A stretch of DNA of 64,000 bases from Dryococelus australis. Lineage: Eukaryota > Arthropoda > Insecta > Phasmatodea > Phasmatidae. The position numbers were made by a program, and so were the translations under genes. Positions 33,140 through 44,490 of this stretch are shown here, one piece after another (within the stretch, counting starts at the first letter, position 1; each line of letters opens with the position of its first letter). The DNA lies in the NCBI GenBank assembly GCA_029891345.1, contig CM057009.1:302165466-302229465 (forward strand), written 5' to 3'. Under the pieces are notes generated by a model. The model was given only the letters and a program-made list of their open reading frames with translations, ran no database searches and was not told the origin of the DNA.

Positions 33140-33945
33140 AAAAGGAGTAAGGGTATAGCAATGAAACAGTTAAATTCTGCCACAAATCGCCTAATCTGGG
33201 AAGCTAGTTTTGAGAAGTACCATGAAGTATTTAAGTTTTGGGAGTCTGAAGTTATAATAGAAGAGGTCTACGAAGAATAAATACAAGATGAGGGATACTA
33301 CCTGCTACACAGAGGTGTTTGCAAGGAAGATTCAACCACTTCATTTAGACCTGTATTCGATGCTTCATCCAGGCCGAGGGGAGAACCAACTCTGAATGAT
33401 TGTCTAGAGAGAGGACACAACTTGCTGGAAGTCATTCAGTCTATTTTAAACAGGTTCAGATTAAATAGGATTTGCAGTGTATTGAATATTGTAACGGAAT
33501 TTCTACAAATTTCTGTCCGAGAAGAGGACCGCAAATTTTTTTATATCTCTGGTGGGAGAACTGTACCTACCGAAAACTTTAAGTATATCATCACAATTGA
33601 GTAGTTTTTGTAGTCGACTGTAGTCCATTTCTGCTGGGAGCTGTCCTGGATCTCAACCTAAAGAACAGTCTCTGGTACCCTGAGACGGTCAAGAGGTTGG
33701 ATCGTCTTTGTATGTAGACTGCATAACTTCTGTAAACGCTGTAGAGGAACTCCACCAATTCATTAACGAGTTAAGAAAGATACTGCTGTTGCAAGATAAG
33801 TTTGATCTACAAGCATGGGAGTACCCAAGATTGAACTTGGGAGAAGGTGAAATGCCTAAGATGACATCAGTTTTGGACCTGATGTGGGATCTGGTAGTTG
33901 ATGTACTATCTTGTAAAAGTGTGGATGTACAACAATTCAGAGAAT
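33140..33945 (+). pseudogene. BEL/Pao reverse transcriptase
   Basis: The plus-strand frames contain YYLLHRGV, STTSFRPVFDASSRPRGEPTLNDCLERGHNLLEV, then ILNRFRLNRICSVLNIVTEFLQISVREEDRKFF. These are the 'vVFDaSak...sLNDcL..Gpnl' and 'fLqi.l...dr' blocks specific to BEL/Pao elements. The catalytic box appears near 33711 as YVDC in place of YVDD. It continues with ELRKILLLQDKFDLQAWEYP. Stops separate the pieces (for example 33280, 33601-33603, 33714). Confidence 0.85.
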
Positions 33946-34720
33946 AGGTTACTAGAAGTGTCTTGTCATTTGCTCAAAGCATTTTTGACCCGCTTGGTTT
34001 CACATGCCCTATTCCTATCACCCCCAAAATTTTGTTGCAAGAAAGCTGGGAGAAAAAAATGAGTTGGGATAATGAGTTAAGTGATGATTTGTAAGATAGT
34101 TTCAACAAATAGTTGAAGGCTTTGGATACAGTTTGTGAAGCAAAGGTTCCCAGACAACTGGCAAACAGTGAGTCTTAAGTCATCTTGGTCTTTACATTCC
34201 TTTTGTGATGCAAATAAGTTAGCTTATGCAGCTGCTGTATATCTACAATCCTTTGATCGACATGAGGTGAAGGTGCAACTGGCGGTGGCAAAATCCAGAG
34301 TAGCCCCACTTAAGAAGATAACAATCCAGAGGCTGGAATTACTTGCAAGTACAATAGGATCTTGGCTAGCTGTTTCATTTATTGAGAGTTCAGGATTGAC
34401 AGATATCCCTACATTTTATTGTAGTGGCTCGTCCACTGCACTCTGTTGGAGGAGAGATGATGCATGGAATACTTTTGTTGCCAACAGAGGGTGGAACGAA
34501 ATTAGATCCTTAACCTAATGAGGAAGCTGGTTTCATGTGGCAGTTGTAGAAAGTCAGCTGACCTCCCTTCCAGTGGCAGTTTTGCATCACAACTGATTTC
34601 TTCACGATGGTAGGAGGACTCTCTATGGCTGAGACTTGAGGAGCTTGCATGGCCTGCCACTGCTGTTCCAGCAGACGAAGAAGATGTGGACAGGGAGAGG
34701 CAGAAGTGTACTAGTACATA
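33946..34720 (+). pseudogene. BEL/Pao RNase H region
   Basis: Begins with SVLSFAQSIFDPLGFTCPITPKILLQ, the 'siFDPLG.l.P..i..K...Q..w' connection of BEL/Pao. RNase H-like sequence follows: LHSFCDANKLAYAAAVYLQ, KSRVAPLKKITIQRLELLA. The C-terminal part of the domain is garbled. Frame breaks at about 33947, 34094 and 34516. Confidence 0.82.
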
Positions 34721-34751
34721 ATTGATCTCCTAGGAATAACAGCAATGGTAT

Positions 34752-35756
34752 TTGCACTACTTCTCTAAATATTCAAATATCGTTCGGAAGGTGGGGTGGA
34801 TTTTGAAGTTCTTGAATAATATGAAGAGACCCAAAGAAAAGATTACCCTTTCTAATTTGAGCTTCATGGAAATTTCTGCTGCAGAGAAAAAATTGTCGAA
34901 GGTAATACAAACAAAGTTGTTTACCATTACAGAATGCTTCAAAACCTTGAACATTTTCAGAGATCTAAGAGGACTTTTGGGGGTGAGGATAAATATTACG
35001 AGAAGAAATGACCAGGAAGATATCTTTCACATATTTTTTTACCATCAAATTACCCTTTGACAGAGTTGATAATTAGGGAAGAACATATGAGAGCATCACA
35101 TGGAGGTGTACAGATTTTGCTATATATTTTAAGAGAGTATTTATGGATTCATAAGTGTAGGACGCTGCAAAAGGTTTTGGGAAGGCGTTTTCAGTGCAAG
35201 AGATTTGTAGGTGAAGAAATCTACTACAGAGCCTCCTGCTCTTCTTAAGGATCGCATAAGGAATGCAGCGGTGTTTGAAATTGTTGGAATGGATTTTGCT
35301 GTGCTACTGTATTTGAAAGGTGGGAATAAACTTGGGTCGTAAAATTTACCTGCGCTGTGTTCAGAGCAGTTCATTTTGAATTGGTTTTATCCTTATCTAC
35401 CACAGGATTTCTGCAAATCATTGAGACAGTTTGTTGCTCAGCGGGGAAGACCTCAAGTTATTTATAGCGATAATGGTACCAAGTTTGTTAAAGTGAATAC
35501 TTTGATATCTTCCATCGACTGGGATAAGCTTTGCATGGAAACGTTACTCATATGAATTGAATGGATATTCAACCCTCCATTGCCTGAATGGAGGGGTGAT
35601 TTTTGGGAAAGAGTGGTACAAATGGACAAAAAACTGCATAAAGGCATGTGTTGGGCAGGGCTGTCTTGACTTATGAAGAAATGTTAACTGTGCTAGCTAA
35701 TTATGAATCGGTCGTCAATTATAGGCCCATGTCTAAATATATATATATATATATCT
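34752..35756 (+). pseudogene. BEL/Pao integrase
   Basis: After a degenerate zinc region (34752-35250) the core is recognisable: QFVAQRGRPQVIYSDNGTKF (second catalytic Asp, about 35422-35480), WIFNPPLPEWRGDFWERVV (the 'W.FnPP.aPw.GG.WE' block with the Glu), GRAVLTYEEMLTVLANYESVVNYRPM. It is cut at about 35757 by the left end of a TIR element. Many stops. Confidence 0.83.
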
Positions 35757-35758
35757 CC

Positions 35759-36850
35759 ATCCATTCCCGATTGGAAACTACTTTTGAAAATCAACCTTTG
35801 AAAAAACACTCTAGGCATAACATGTCACCTGTTTTTTCAATAACCTGTATTCCACAAATATATAACACTGTGGTTAACTTTAGGGTACTGTATTATTGAA
35901 TAAATGAACCTTTACCTTAATATCTTCTATAACTTATATTTTTTTTTTTTAATATGAATTAACAGCAAGTGCAGCGACATGTTGGCAATGACCGGTACGA
36001 AATAGTTCACAGTAAAAATATTATTTTAACCTAGTTTTTTAGTATGCTATTTGTAAATTAAACGGTGCCTATCGAAATATTTAAGTAGCCCCAATGGCAA
36101 GATATCTCATTTTTACAGCGGAAAATATCGTGAGTAGGCCGTAATTATACGGTATTGTTTTATCAAGCGAGAAAGCAATTGAAAAACTGTCTGCTGGCGA
36201 GGCTTATCGCACTCTTTCTCTATCTTCGTCTCTTTCATACTCGGGAAATTTCACTTCATTAGTAAGCAAGTTAATTATGCATATTTTCAATTGTAGCATA
36301 TTTCATACTACAGCTAAATAATGATTTGTGAATTTGTAATTTACAACTGAAAAGCTATGTTAATGTTTGAATATGTATTTTAATATATTTAGATATGATG
36401 GCAGGGCAGTTACCAAGTGATGTTGGCAGACGTGGCGAGCCATGACATTGTGTGTTGCTTTTTGCCAAATGAAGCATAAATTATTCTTACTCCGAAAAAT
36501 ACTTCAAATTAATATATCACGTTTGTAGATGTTGTGTTTTTTAAACCTACCTAGGCAAGTTGCGATGTTGTGATAAATCTGTGTTTCCATGGCAGTAATA
36601 AATATACTGTGACGTGTGTTTCGTTAATCATTGCGTCTGTGAAATGGCGTGCCTTTGTGCATCGTGGTCGATATGTTGGTCCTGTGTGTGCATGATTTCA
36701 AATATACTTACGTTCAAACACACGCAGATGTACATGTTGAGTATACTATGTACGCATTACTAACTAGCAGTGAAATGAGTCAGAAAACAGATTTCACACA
36801 CTGCTAGGTACTATTATTCAATTGTACAGAATGTTTGTCAAATACAGTTA
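35759..36850 (+). mobile_element. TIR element family T, copy 1 (3' end unclear)
   Basis: Begins ATCCATTCCCGATT after a TA-rich run and matches, in the same order, the reverse complement of 43360-43898: blocks near 35800-35950 and 36415-36720 are shared. About 400 bp at 36000-36400 have no counterpart in copy 2. No transposase is encoded. The right end is not recognised before the integrase fragment at 37090. Confidence 0.65.
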
Positions 36851-37089
36851 GTAAGTACTGTACACATGAATGATGTAATACCCATCGCAGACACCGCAAA
36901 AAGCTACCAGAGTATTCAGAGTTATGTTCAACAAGAGCACAATGCACACACTGTTCTTACCCTTCATTACAAGCAAGTACATGGTATTTTCAGTTCTGGA
37001 AAGAAGGAGATTGTACCCAGGGTTGTTTCAAGTGGATTAGAATGTTGTACCAATTAACTTCACTTTAGCAATAATTTGGCAGGACCATT

Positions 37090-37490
37090 ATGTTCCCTGC
37101 AGACCCAGGTTGAAAGCAGATCTGGATTAGAGGGAATGTCAAATTAGGCAGCACTCTGGGTATCTACCTCAAGACATTCTACCCAGACTTAACATAACTG
37201 AAGAAGACCCAGAGAAGATCAAAAGGAAAATTGAAAACCTTATACAGCAACGGCATTATCCTGCCGCTGAAAGCTGCAAGATACAGCATCAGTCGAGCAA
37301 GCTATGCAAGTTTCAGCTGGATGACTTAGTTCTACGAATAACTAGACCCACCAGTTATTTTTGAGAAAGTTACTTCCAAGCTGTTCCTAGCTTTTGAAGG
37401 TCCATTTTGTGTTGCAGGTATAATTAACAACAATTGTTATGAGTTATTGAATCTAGAGGATATCCCAGTAAGCAAATACAATACAGGCAG
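37090..37490 (+). pseudogene. Gypsy integrase C-terminal fragment
   Basis: Read across two frames: HSGYLPQDILPRLNITEED, KIKRKIENLIQQR, FQLDDLVLRITRPTSYF, then KLFLAFEGPFCVAGIINNNCYELL. This is the post-core helix and SH3-like tail of Ty3/gypsy integrase ('f.vGDlVLvr...kff.lfeGPy.i'). There is no core domain or other element part nearby. Confidence 0.65.
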
Positions 37491-40226
37491 TCCTCTACTT
37501 TTATACATAATGTGTGTAAAAGTTGAATGTATGAAAGATGAATTCTGTTCTGAAGTTACAAGAAAATATAAAAATATATATTTTGATATGAAGATAATAC
37601 ATTTAATCGATAATCATTTTATTCTTAAAATGTATTTAATTGAAAATCACTAAAGAATATATATGTTCAATACTTTCTTACCTGAAATGTTAATATTCAC
37701 CATCAGTAAATATATTTTATTGTATGTACTAGGTGAACAAATAAGGTCATTATATATGCTTCCTACTTTCTGTAAAATTGTTGTGCAAATGAAACATTTA
37801 ATTTTGTAGGTTGTAAACACTGTATGTAAGAGTTTTTCAAAGATTTGTATATTATTTTAACAGAAGCACTCATTTGTAATGTGCCAATATGACTGCCATA
37901 ACTAAACATTCAGAAAGTATGATCTGCGGAGGCTGGTAAACATGGCAGGCAGTGTTAGATAGCAACTAACAGTGCAATATCAATATGTTGGTAGGTTGCA
38001 AGATGTATGAAAGACCAATTCGACCGTATTGACACCGTGAGACATGAGACGAACGATGACACAAATACTTACTGGTAATTTGGGTGCCAGAGGTGTTTAC
38101 CAATGACCGCACAATATATCTCAGGGTTCTCAGGGATGCTGTGGGTTCTGTGTGTCCGTCTCACCCATGCGTACTTACAAACTCGTAGGCAATACTAAAC
38201 TTTTTACTAAACATCACTGGAAATAAACACTTAATAAAACATATGTGGCTAGGACACTGTCACTACTGAATAAAAGATATATCACTGTAGACTTGCTTTT
38301 ATTGTTATTATGCATACACATCAATGTGCCAATGAAATGATTATCTTGGTCATGATGGGCCTATTCCGCTTGGATGCTCCCCAGCCCGCAATTACTCTAG
38401 CGCACGCCTAGATGGATGATCTCACTGATGTTCGTGAAAGCACAGTCTTCACAAGGGAAGAGGGCGGACAGCCGCTAGGGTGGACTGACAGTTTTTCCCT
38501 GAAAACAGGACACGGTGAATTGCAAATGAAACACTTAATACATATTAACACGTGTGATAACTCACCATCACTAATGCAAACTCGTCGTGGCTCGCCCTCC
38601 AGTACGTGGGTAGTGTGGTGAAGGCCTATATACAGAGCCGGCTAGGACGGGAATAATTAATTGCACGTTCACTAATTACGAAATTTCATAAACCCTTAAA
38701 TGATACATGAAATAAGATGGGACACGAGATGAATATTTACAATAAACACACATATGTGTGAAAACAAGCTTAGATGGCACGAGTGCTACTGGATGAAGTT
38801 CGTAGCGGACCATGTGGTGCTGGTGAAATTGCAATATTTCTGCGTGGAAACGGCGAATAAATGTCAGACAAAAGATTATTCTTGGAGAGAAAATTATTCT
38901 CTGTATAATTGCAGTGGTTACAGGCGTGTAACATGCCTGATGGCAGTAAAACCAAACATTATGGTGACCACGTGATCAAGTACAAAAGCATCAATTTACG
39001 TGAAAAATACATTGAACTCTGAATAAAATTGACATAGAACCCTTAATAAAATATTGCACATACAATGTTACATAAATAAGCTCTGAAATGCAACGATGGC
39101 GTACACAAAGACATGGCGTCGGTCGGCTACGTGGTTATACAGGATGTCACCGTAAAATATTCAAACACGAAAATTACCCTCAAAACACATACATAAAAAT
39201 AAAGCTCTTAAAATTGTGTGTAGCAATAATGCAGAAGTTACAATGAAATGCCATAAACATAAGCAGATGGCACCTGATTCAAGTTGTGCTGGTCGTGTGA
39301 CCTCTCCGACATCTTTCTCCTCCTTCTCCTCGCTTAATTTAAAAATGCCGCAAGGGCACAATAAATTAATAAAGCGGAAGCATAATGCTGGGGAAAATGT
39401 CTGGCAAAACGTACGCACGCAAAGGTTAACTGGTAAACTAAATTAACTATGGAAACCTAAATTGGTGAACAAAAAGTGTAGTATGCACGTGACAGTGTTT
39501 TACCTCACCAACTCTCCTCGCCAGACTGTCCAGATACAAGCGGAAGTGCTATGCACGCAGAGTAAAATATTTTATTTTTGAAAATAAAATGGCACAAATT
39601 AAATTAAGTATTGTTGTACATTTCTATAATTTTCATATGAATTTCAATATTAATTTATTGTCTCTTTATGATGGTGTTCACTCCGAAATATTATGTGTTC
39701 TTAATCTCGGTGCCGCGGGCACTTTGGATTTTATAACCAAACAAGTTAAAATAGTACAAACACTTTAATACATATTAAACACTGCATAGACAATAGAACA
39801 CATTTTACACTGACAATAACATTTATATGAAAGTTCAAAATTATTGGCCTCATTGCGCACGTGCAGGACGCTTGACACGTGCATGGTGAGCGTAGTCATG
39901 GGCTCTAGCGCCGCTGGCTGTTAGCCAGCGTCAGTATGAAAGTTGATTTAAGAGGTGACAATATGTCATGTATGAAAGTGTGATTTGTACGAATCTCAAA
40001 TATATGGAAGTCGAGGACTACCTGTATTAGAAACCCTTTCACAAACCCTGCATAAAAGTTACGTAGTTACCAGGCAAAGGCTGAATGTGATGTCTATCAC
40101 AAGCCTTTGTATTTACTCATTTACTTGTCAAAGGAATTTATTATATATACATCAGATGATGATTTAGTAATTTGCTGGTAGTAATATCCTATAAGAGAGC
40201 GAATTCTTGAGTTTAATTATTTGTAG
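37491..40226. other. AT-rich spacer, no gene seen
   Basis: No domain recognised. Short open frames (38412-38621, 39216-39446) lack motifs. A perfect 8-bp hairpin with arms CGCTGGCT/AGCCAGCG is at 39912-39930. ACAGGATGTCACCGTAAAAT at about 39139 recalls the outer bases of some mariner TIRs but has no partner. Confidence 0.5.
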
Positions 40227-41190
40227 GGTATAATGGATATTACACGATACCTGCAGCTGTACTTGATTCTTGTACAATGTACTACAAACCCTGGTACACG
40301 AGCCAGTATATCAGCAGATATAGGAGCCGCCATGGAAAATTCATATTACACAACATAATTTTGCGTACTAGCATTTGGCACCCTCGTTGGGTGTGCAGTG
40401 TGTGGTTTGTAGAACGCTAAATATGAACCCCATTCCTAGAACTGCTAACAGTTTGTAACTTGCGTAAGCTTATGAAAAAAATAACTCTCTAGCACATCTT
40501 AATATTGCTATATTAATGTTTCCTTTTACATAGGCCTAAATTGATTGCTTACAATACTTAGTACAGTTTCATTCATTTTCTTGAAAATGACGTGAAATCA
40601 CTAAAGTAAGAGTGCGTTATTATCTGCATGTAAAATTAAATGATAACATTTTTTTTTCCCCACAGTTTTGAACTCATGCCCAAAAGTCACATATTACTTG
40701 TGACTTTACCAATGTACTACCAATTCACACATCAAATGAGGAGTTTATATCCTTTATATATAGGTAATATTAGATTAATTTTTTTCATACGGTGGGTAAT
40801 GTTTTAAGTATTTACAATGGTATTAAACGGCAATTAAAAGTTATCATCACCAATATTATTCGTCGTCGTGGTATTTTAAATCTATTTGAAAGAGTTTCAT
40901 CCTCATGTATGTATAACAAAGATGGAGGCATCCTTTTCGGTTTCTTCATCAACTCGTTTCAAGTAGTAGCCATGGGGAGCACCTTGCTCTCTGAAACTGT
41001 GATATGATTGGCAGGTACAAAATCTGGTATGGTACCTTCCACGAAAAATAGGACATGTCCAAATACCAAACCTGGTACAAAATCTGGCGGGAAATGCCAT
41101 GATGGGTGTCACACTAGCCTGTATACCAGCCGCTATGGCGGACCTTGCACAAGCATTTACGGAATCAGGTATCGTGTAATATTGCCTTAA
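40227..41190. mobile_element. Inverted-repeat element, non-autonomous
   Basis: ATTACACGATACCTG near 40239-40253 is found in reverse complement at about 41168-41182, with weaker similarity outside it. The 0.96-kb interval codes for nothing recognisable. Two short direct repeats of GGTACAAAATCTGG occur at about 41013 and 41067. No target duplication identified, so the superfamily is open. Confidence 0.55.
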
Positions 41191-41814
41191 GTGTTCTTCA
41201 AATGTTTTTGTATAGTGTTGTTATTTAAAAGGTATTATGTCTATGTTATTAAGGGTACTGTTTTGTGTTTATGTATTTGCAACTTTGTGAAGAAAAGTTG
41301 TATCACCGTATATGCCGAGGTAATTATTCTTTCTATGTATTATTGCAAAGGATAAGTATACAAGCTGCACTGCACGTAGATATGAATTTTGACAGCATGA
41401 ATGAGTAACAGAGATATGTATTATAGATGAATGTATTTGGTGTAAATCTCTGTAACCTAAAGACAGTGCTTAAGGGAACATTTGATTGTTAGCACTGAAG
41501 ATGTGTATTGTACAACGCTGACTGAAGAAAAAAAGTGTAGTCTACATATTAGCTTACACGTAACATATATTGGCCTATCAGACTTGAAACATATAGGATT
41601 ACACTTTCCTAACAAAGACACAGTGACGCTCGATAAAGTGCAGTCTAGCTGCAGTTCTCATGTTACTTACCAATTGGTGGTTATCCAATTCTATTAGTTT
41701 TGGTGAAGGCATATATCTTGATTTATTATGCAAGAAATTTTCTTGAAAAATAAATTATCTGTATTCTTCTCCTAAAACACACGTTATACCTATGTGCATC
41801 TGTGTATATGGTAG
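41191..41814. other. AT-rich spacer
   Basis: No feature recognised. Confidence 0.5.
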
Positions 41815-42045
41815 CCACAATGTTGTAGTTCCGAACTGCAATTCTGCGGTTTGTGAAAATATTGCAGTCGCACAATTGCACCTTTGTAGATGGTACCCAC
41901 AATTTGAGTCACCCATCTACAAATTTGCATGTGGTAACTACACTACTGCAGTTAACTAACTGCAAGTTTGGTTGCTGTTTTGCACAATTGACTGCAACAT
42001 AGTTGCAAACAATAACTGCAACATTGTAGTTATTTTTCCAGCTGG
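41815..42045. mobile_element. Imperfect palindromic MITE-like element
   Basis: The left half (CCACAATGTTGTAGTT, ATTGCAGTCGCACAATTG) reappears in reverse complement in the right half (AACATTGTAGTTATTT preceded by TTGCACAATTGACTGCAAC). The whole 230 bp can fold on itself imperfectly. No coding content. Confidence 0.5.
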
Positions 42046-42099
42046 GATTTGTAACTTGTAGTATAATTATTTATGTTGTATGAGATTTATATAACTTAT

Positions 42100-44490
42100 T
42101 TTCTGTCTTTTAGGTAAGATTTAAATAATTTGTTAGTTACACCTGTTATCCCAAATTGATTAAGCTTATCTAGAAGCAGATCATGGTCTACACAGTTAAA
42201 TGCTTTGTAATGGTCAGCAAAAGTACCTGTAGCTAACAATTTCTCATCACAAGAAGAAAGTGTTTTATTTACGAAATTTAATATAGCTTATTCTGTAGCT
42301 CTACCTTTCATAAAGCCAAACTGACAATTTTTAACTACACCATGTTTTGATTTTAAAAAATTATAAGATTATTATCTATAATCTTTCCAAAAATTTTTGA
42401 AAAGGATGAGAGAAGAGTAATTGGTCTATAGTAGTCCACAAAAGTTTTATTACCCTTCTTATATATTAGAACAATTTTGGCATATTTAAGTCTATAGTCC
42501 ATTCACGGTTACTTCACACTCTTCTGAAGCCCTGCTATATTTCTACTTTTGGTTACCGTACCAATTACGTATCCTTCTGTAACATGTAAACATAACACTG
42601 CCATGCGACTTCTACATTTTAACTGTCAAATGCTTTGTTTACTGTGTACAGCTGTTCAAATATTTCTATCATATTTCAAAAACTTTAACATGTGAATGTT
42701 TTAAATTTAGGCCTAAAACCATATTTAGGTCAGTGCTTTATGACTTTTTAGCAATGTCTGTATTTACTATAGTTCTTACAGTTATTATATTACTTTGTTA
42801 ATATATTTGTTAAAACAATGTATATTTTGGCGCGACTGTGTTTAACTATGTTACAACTGTACAGGAAAGAACTGTAGTATTTAACCTCTTTTTATTGAAT
42901 TGTGTTTGGCTATTTCATTAAAATAATGGCCTCGGTTGAAGCAAATATTAAAACGAAGGAGCAATCAGTCCAACAAAAAAAGACCATAAATTTACACTTG
43001 CAACTCATTTTGCTTATGTTTTGTTCATAGCAGTGACAAACATAAAAGATAATGGTGAACGTGCACACACCGTAATGTTTATTCGGCTAATATTCTTTGC
43101 ATATGTACTTAGTTTTTACTAAGTTTAATTACTTATTTAAAATTTCCTGGCAAGGCGTAGTAATGTGTTGGCATTTTTGCAAAGATTCAAATCACCTAAA
43201 TATAAGCACATACTCTACTGTGTTTCAAACACGTAGGGAAATGCTATGAGGTTGTGATAAATAAACAGACGTGAATTGAAATAATTAACTTCGTCATAGA
43301 AAGAGTTCACAGTAAAAACTTATAAATTTTGCACGTTTAATAATTGCAATCACACACACACACCAAGCCAGCATAATGACCACAACACAGCCACACGCTT
43401 TCACATGCAGTGGTCACAAAACATGTTACAGTATCGTTATTACTGCTCTGGAAACACTGATTTATCACATCATCGTAACTTGCCTAGGTGGTTTTAAAAA
43501 ACACATCATGTATAAACGTGATGTGGTAATTTGAAGAATTTTTAGAGCAAGAAAAATTAACGCTTCGTTGAACAGCAACACGCCATGTCAAGTTGCCACT
43601 CGCCAGACACCACTTCTGCCAACTTCGGATTTGTAACCCTCTACTCTTTCTTACTAGCAGTTGCCAAAACATTGCTACTCTCACTGTTTTTAATTTGTAT
43701 TGAATACAAAATTAATTTTACAAGTTATAGAAGATACTATGTTAAAGTTATATTTATTCAAGAATACAATACTTTAAAGTTAATCACAATGTTATATACT
43801 TGTGGTATAAAAGTATTGAAAAAACAGATTGACATGTTACTCCTGGGGTGATTTTTCAAAGGTTCATTTCAAAACATTCAGAGAAACCGTGAATGGACTA
43901 AAACAGGGAAGATTCCTTGAAAAACACATGCATTGAATGAAGATGTTATTTGAAATTTTATACAAGATGTTATACAATATAATACTTTTAACAAATTGTA
44001 ATTAGGAACACCATCAATTCCAGATAAGACTTCACATTTTAAGTTTTTTTTTTACATTCTCAAAATCATACTCTCGCAGGGTAAAAAAGAGTGATCTGTG
44101 TGGAGGATTTAATTATGCAGGTCTAGGTACAGTATTACTCTGATTGCCTTTTTTTTCACTTGCTTCTAATTGCAATTTTTGTGGGATTTCAAAAAACTAA
44201 TCATTTTTCCAGTGATTATATTGCTGTCAGTTGCTAATGCCCCATCTATTTTAAGGTTTATCTTGGCATGTTTCTTTTTTGGTTTTAATTCTTCATTAAG
44301 AATATTCCAAACTTTGGTTGTTTTATTAGCAGCAGGAGATATTTTTGCTCCATTATATTTCTTTTTGTTAGAAAAAAGTAGGTTATAATAATTTTCATAT
44401 TTCTTGAAGTATGTAAATTCAGAACATCATCCTCATAAAATAACAAACGGTTGTAACACTGTAAATTACAAACAGTTGTAACACTATGCA
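42100..44490 (-). pseudogene. LINE reverse transcriptase, interrupted by a TIR element
   Basis: From 44490 down on the minus strand: a linker with WNILNEELKPKKKHAKINLK and GALATDSN, then GIDGVPNYNLLK and CVFQGIFPVL at about 43910. The RT resumes at 42494 with PKIVLIYKKGNK, YYRPITLLSSFSKIFGKII, FGFMKGRAT and AFNCVDHDLLLDKLNQFGI. These are the ordered N-terminal RT blocks of jockey/CR1-like LINEs. The 1.4 kb between is a TA-flanked element. The catalytic FADD box would lie beyond the truncated end near 42100. Stops (for example in RAT-E) and small indels are present. Confidence 0.82.
42497..43898 (-). mobile_element. TIR element family T, copy 2
   Basis: Terminal inverted repeats GTCCATTCACGGTT (42497-42510) and its reverse complement (43885-43898), flanked on both sides by TA (42495-42496, 43899-43900), as in Tc1/mariner insertions. 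It splits a LINE RT frame, and removing it with one TA brings the RT back in frame. No transposase was found; open frames inside lack motifs. The part 43360-43898 matches copy 1 (35759-36720) in opposite orientation. Confidence 0.82.

Noticed and set aside
39912-39930. 8-bp GC-rich hairpin as a terminator or small RNA
   Set aside because: Isolated, too short, and a hairpin of this size is expected by chance in 64 kb.
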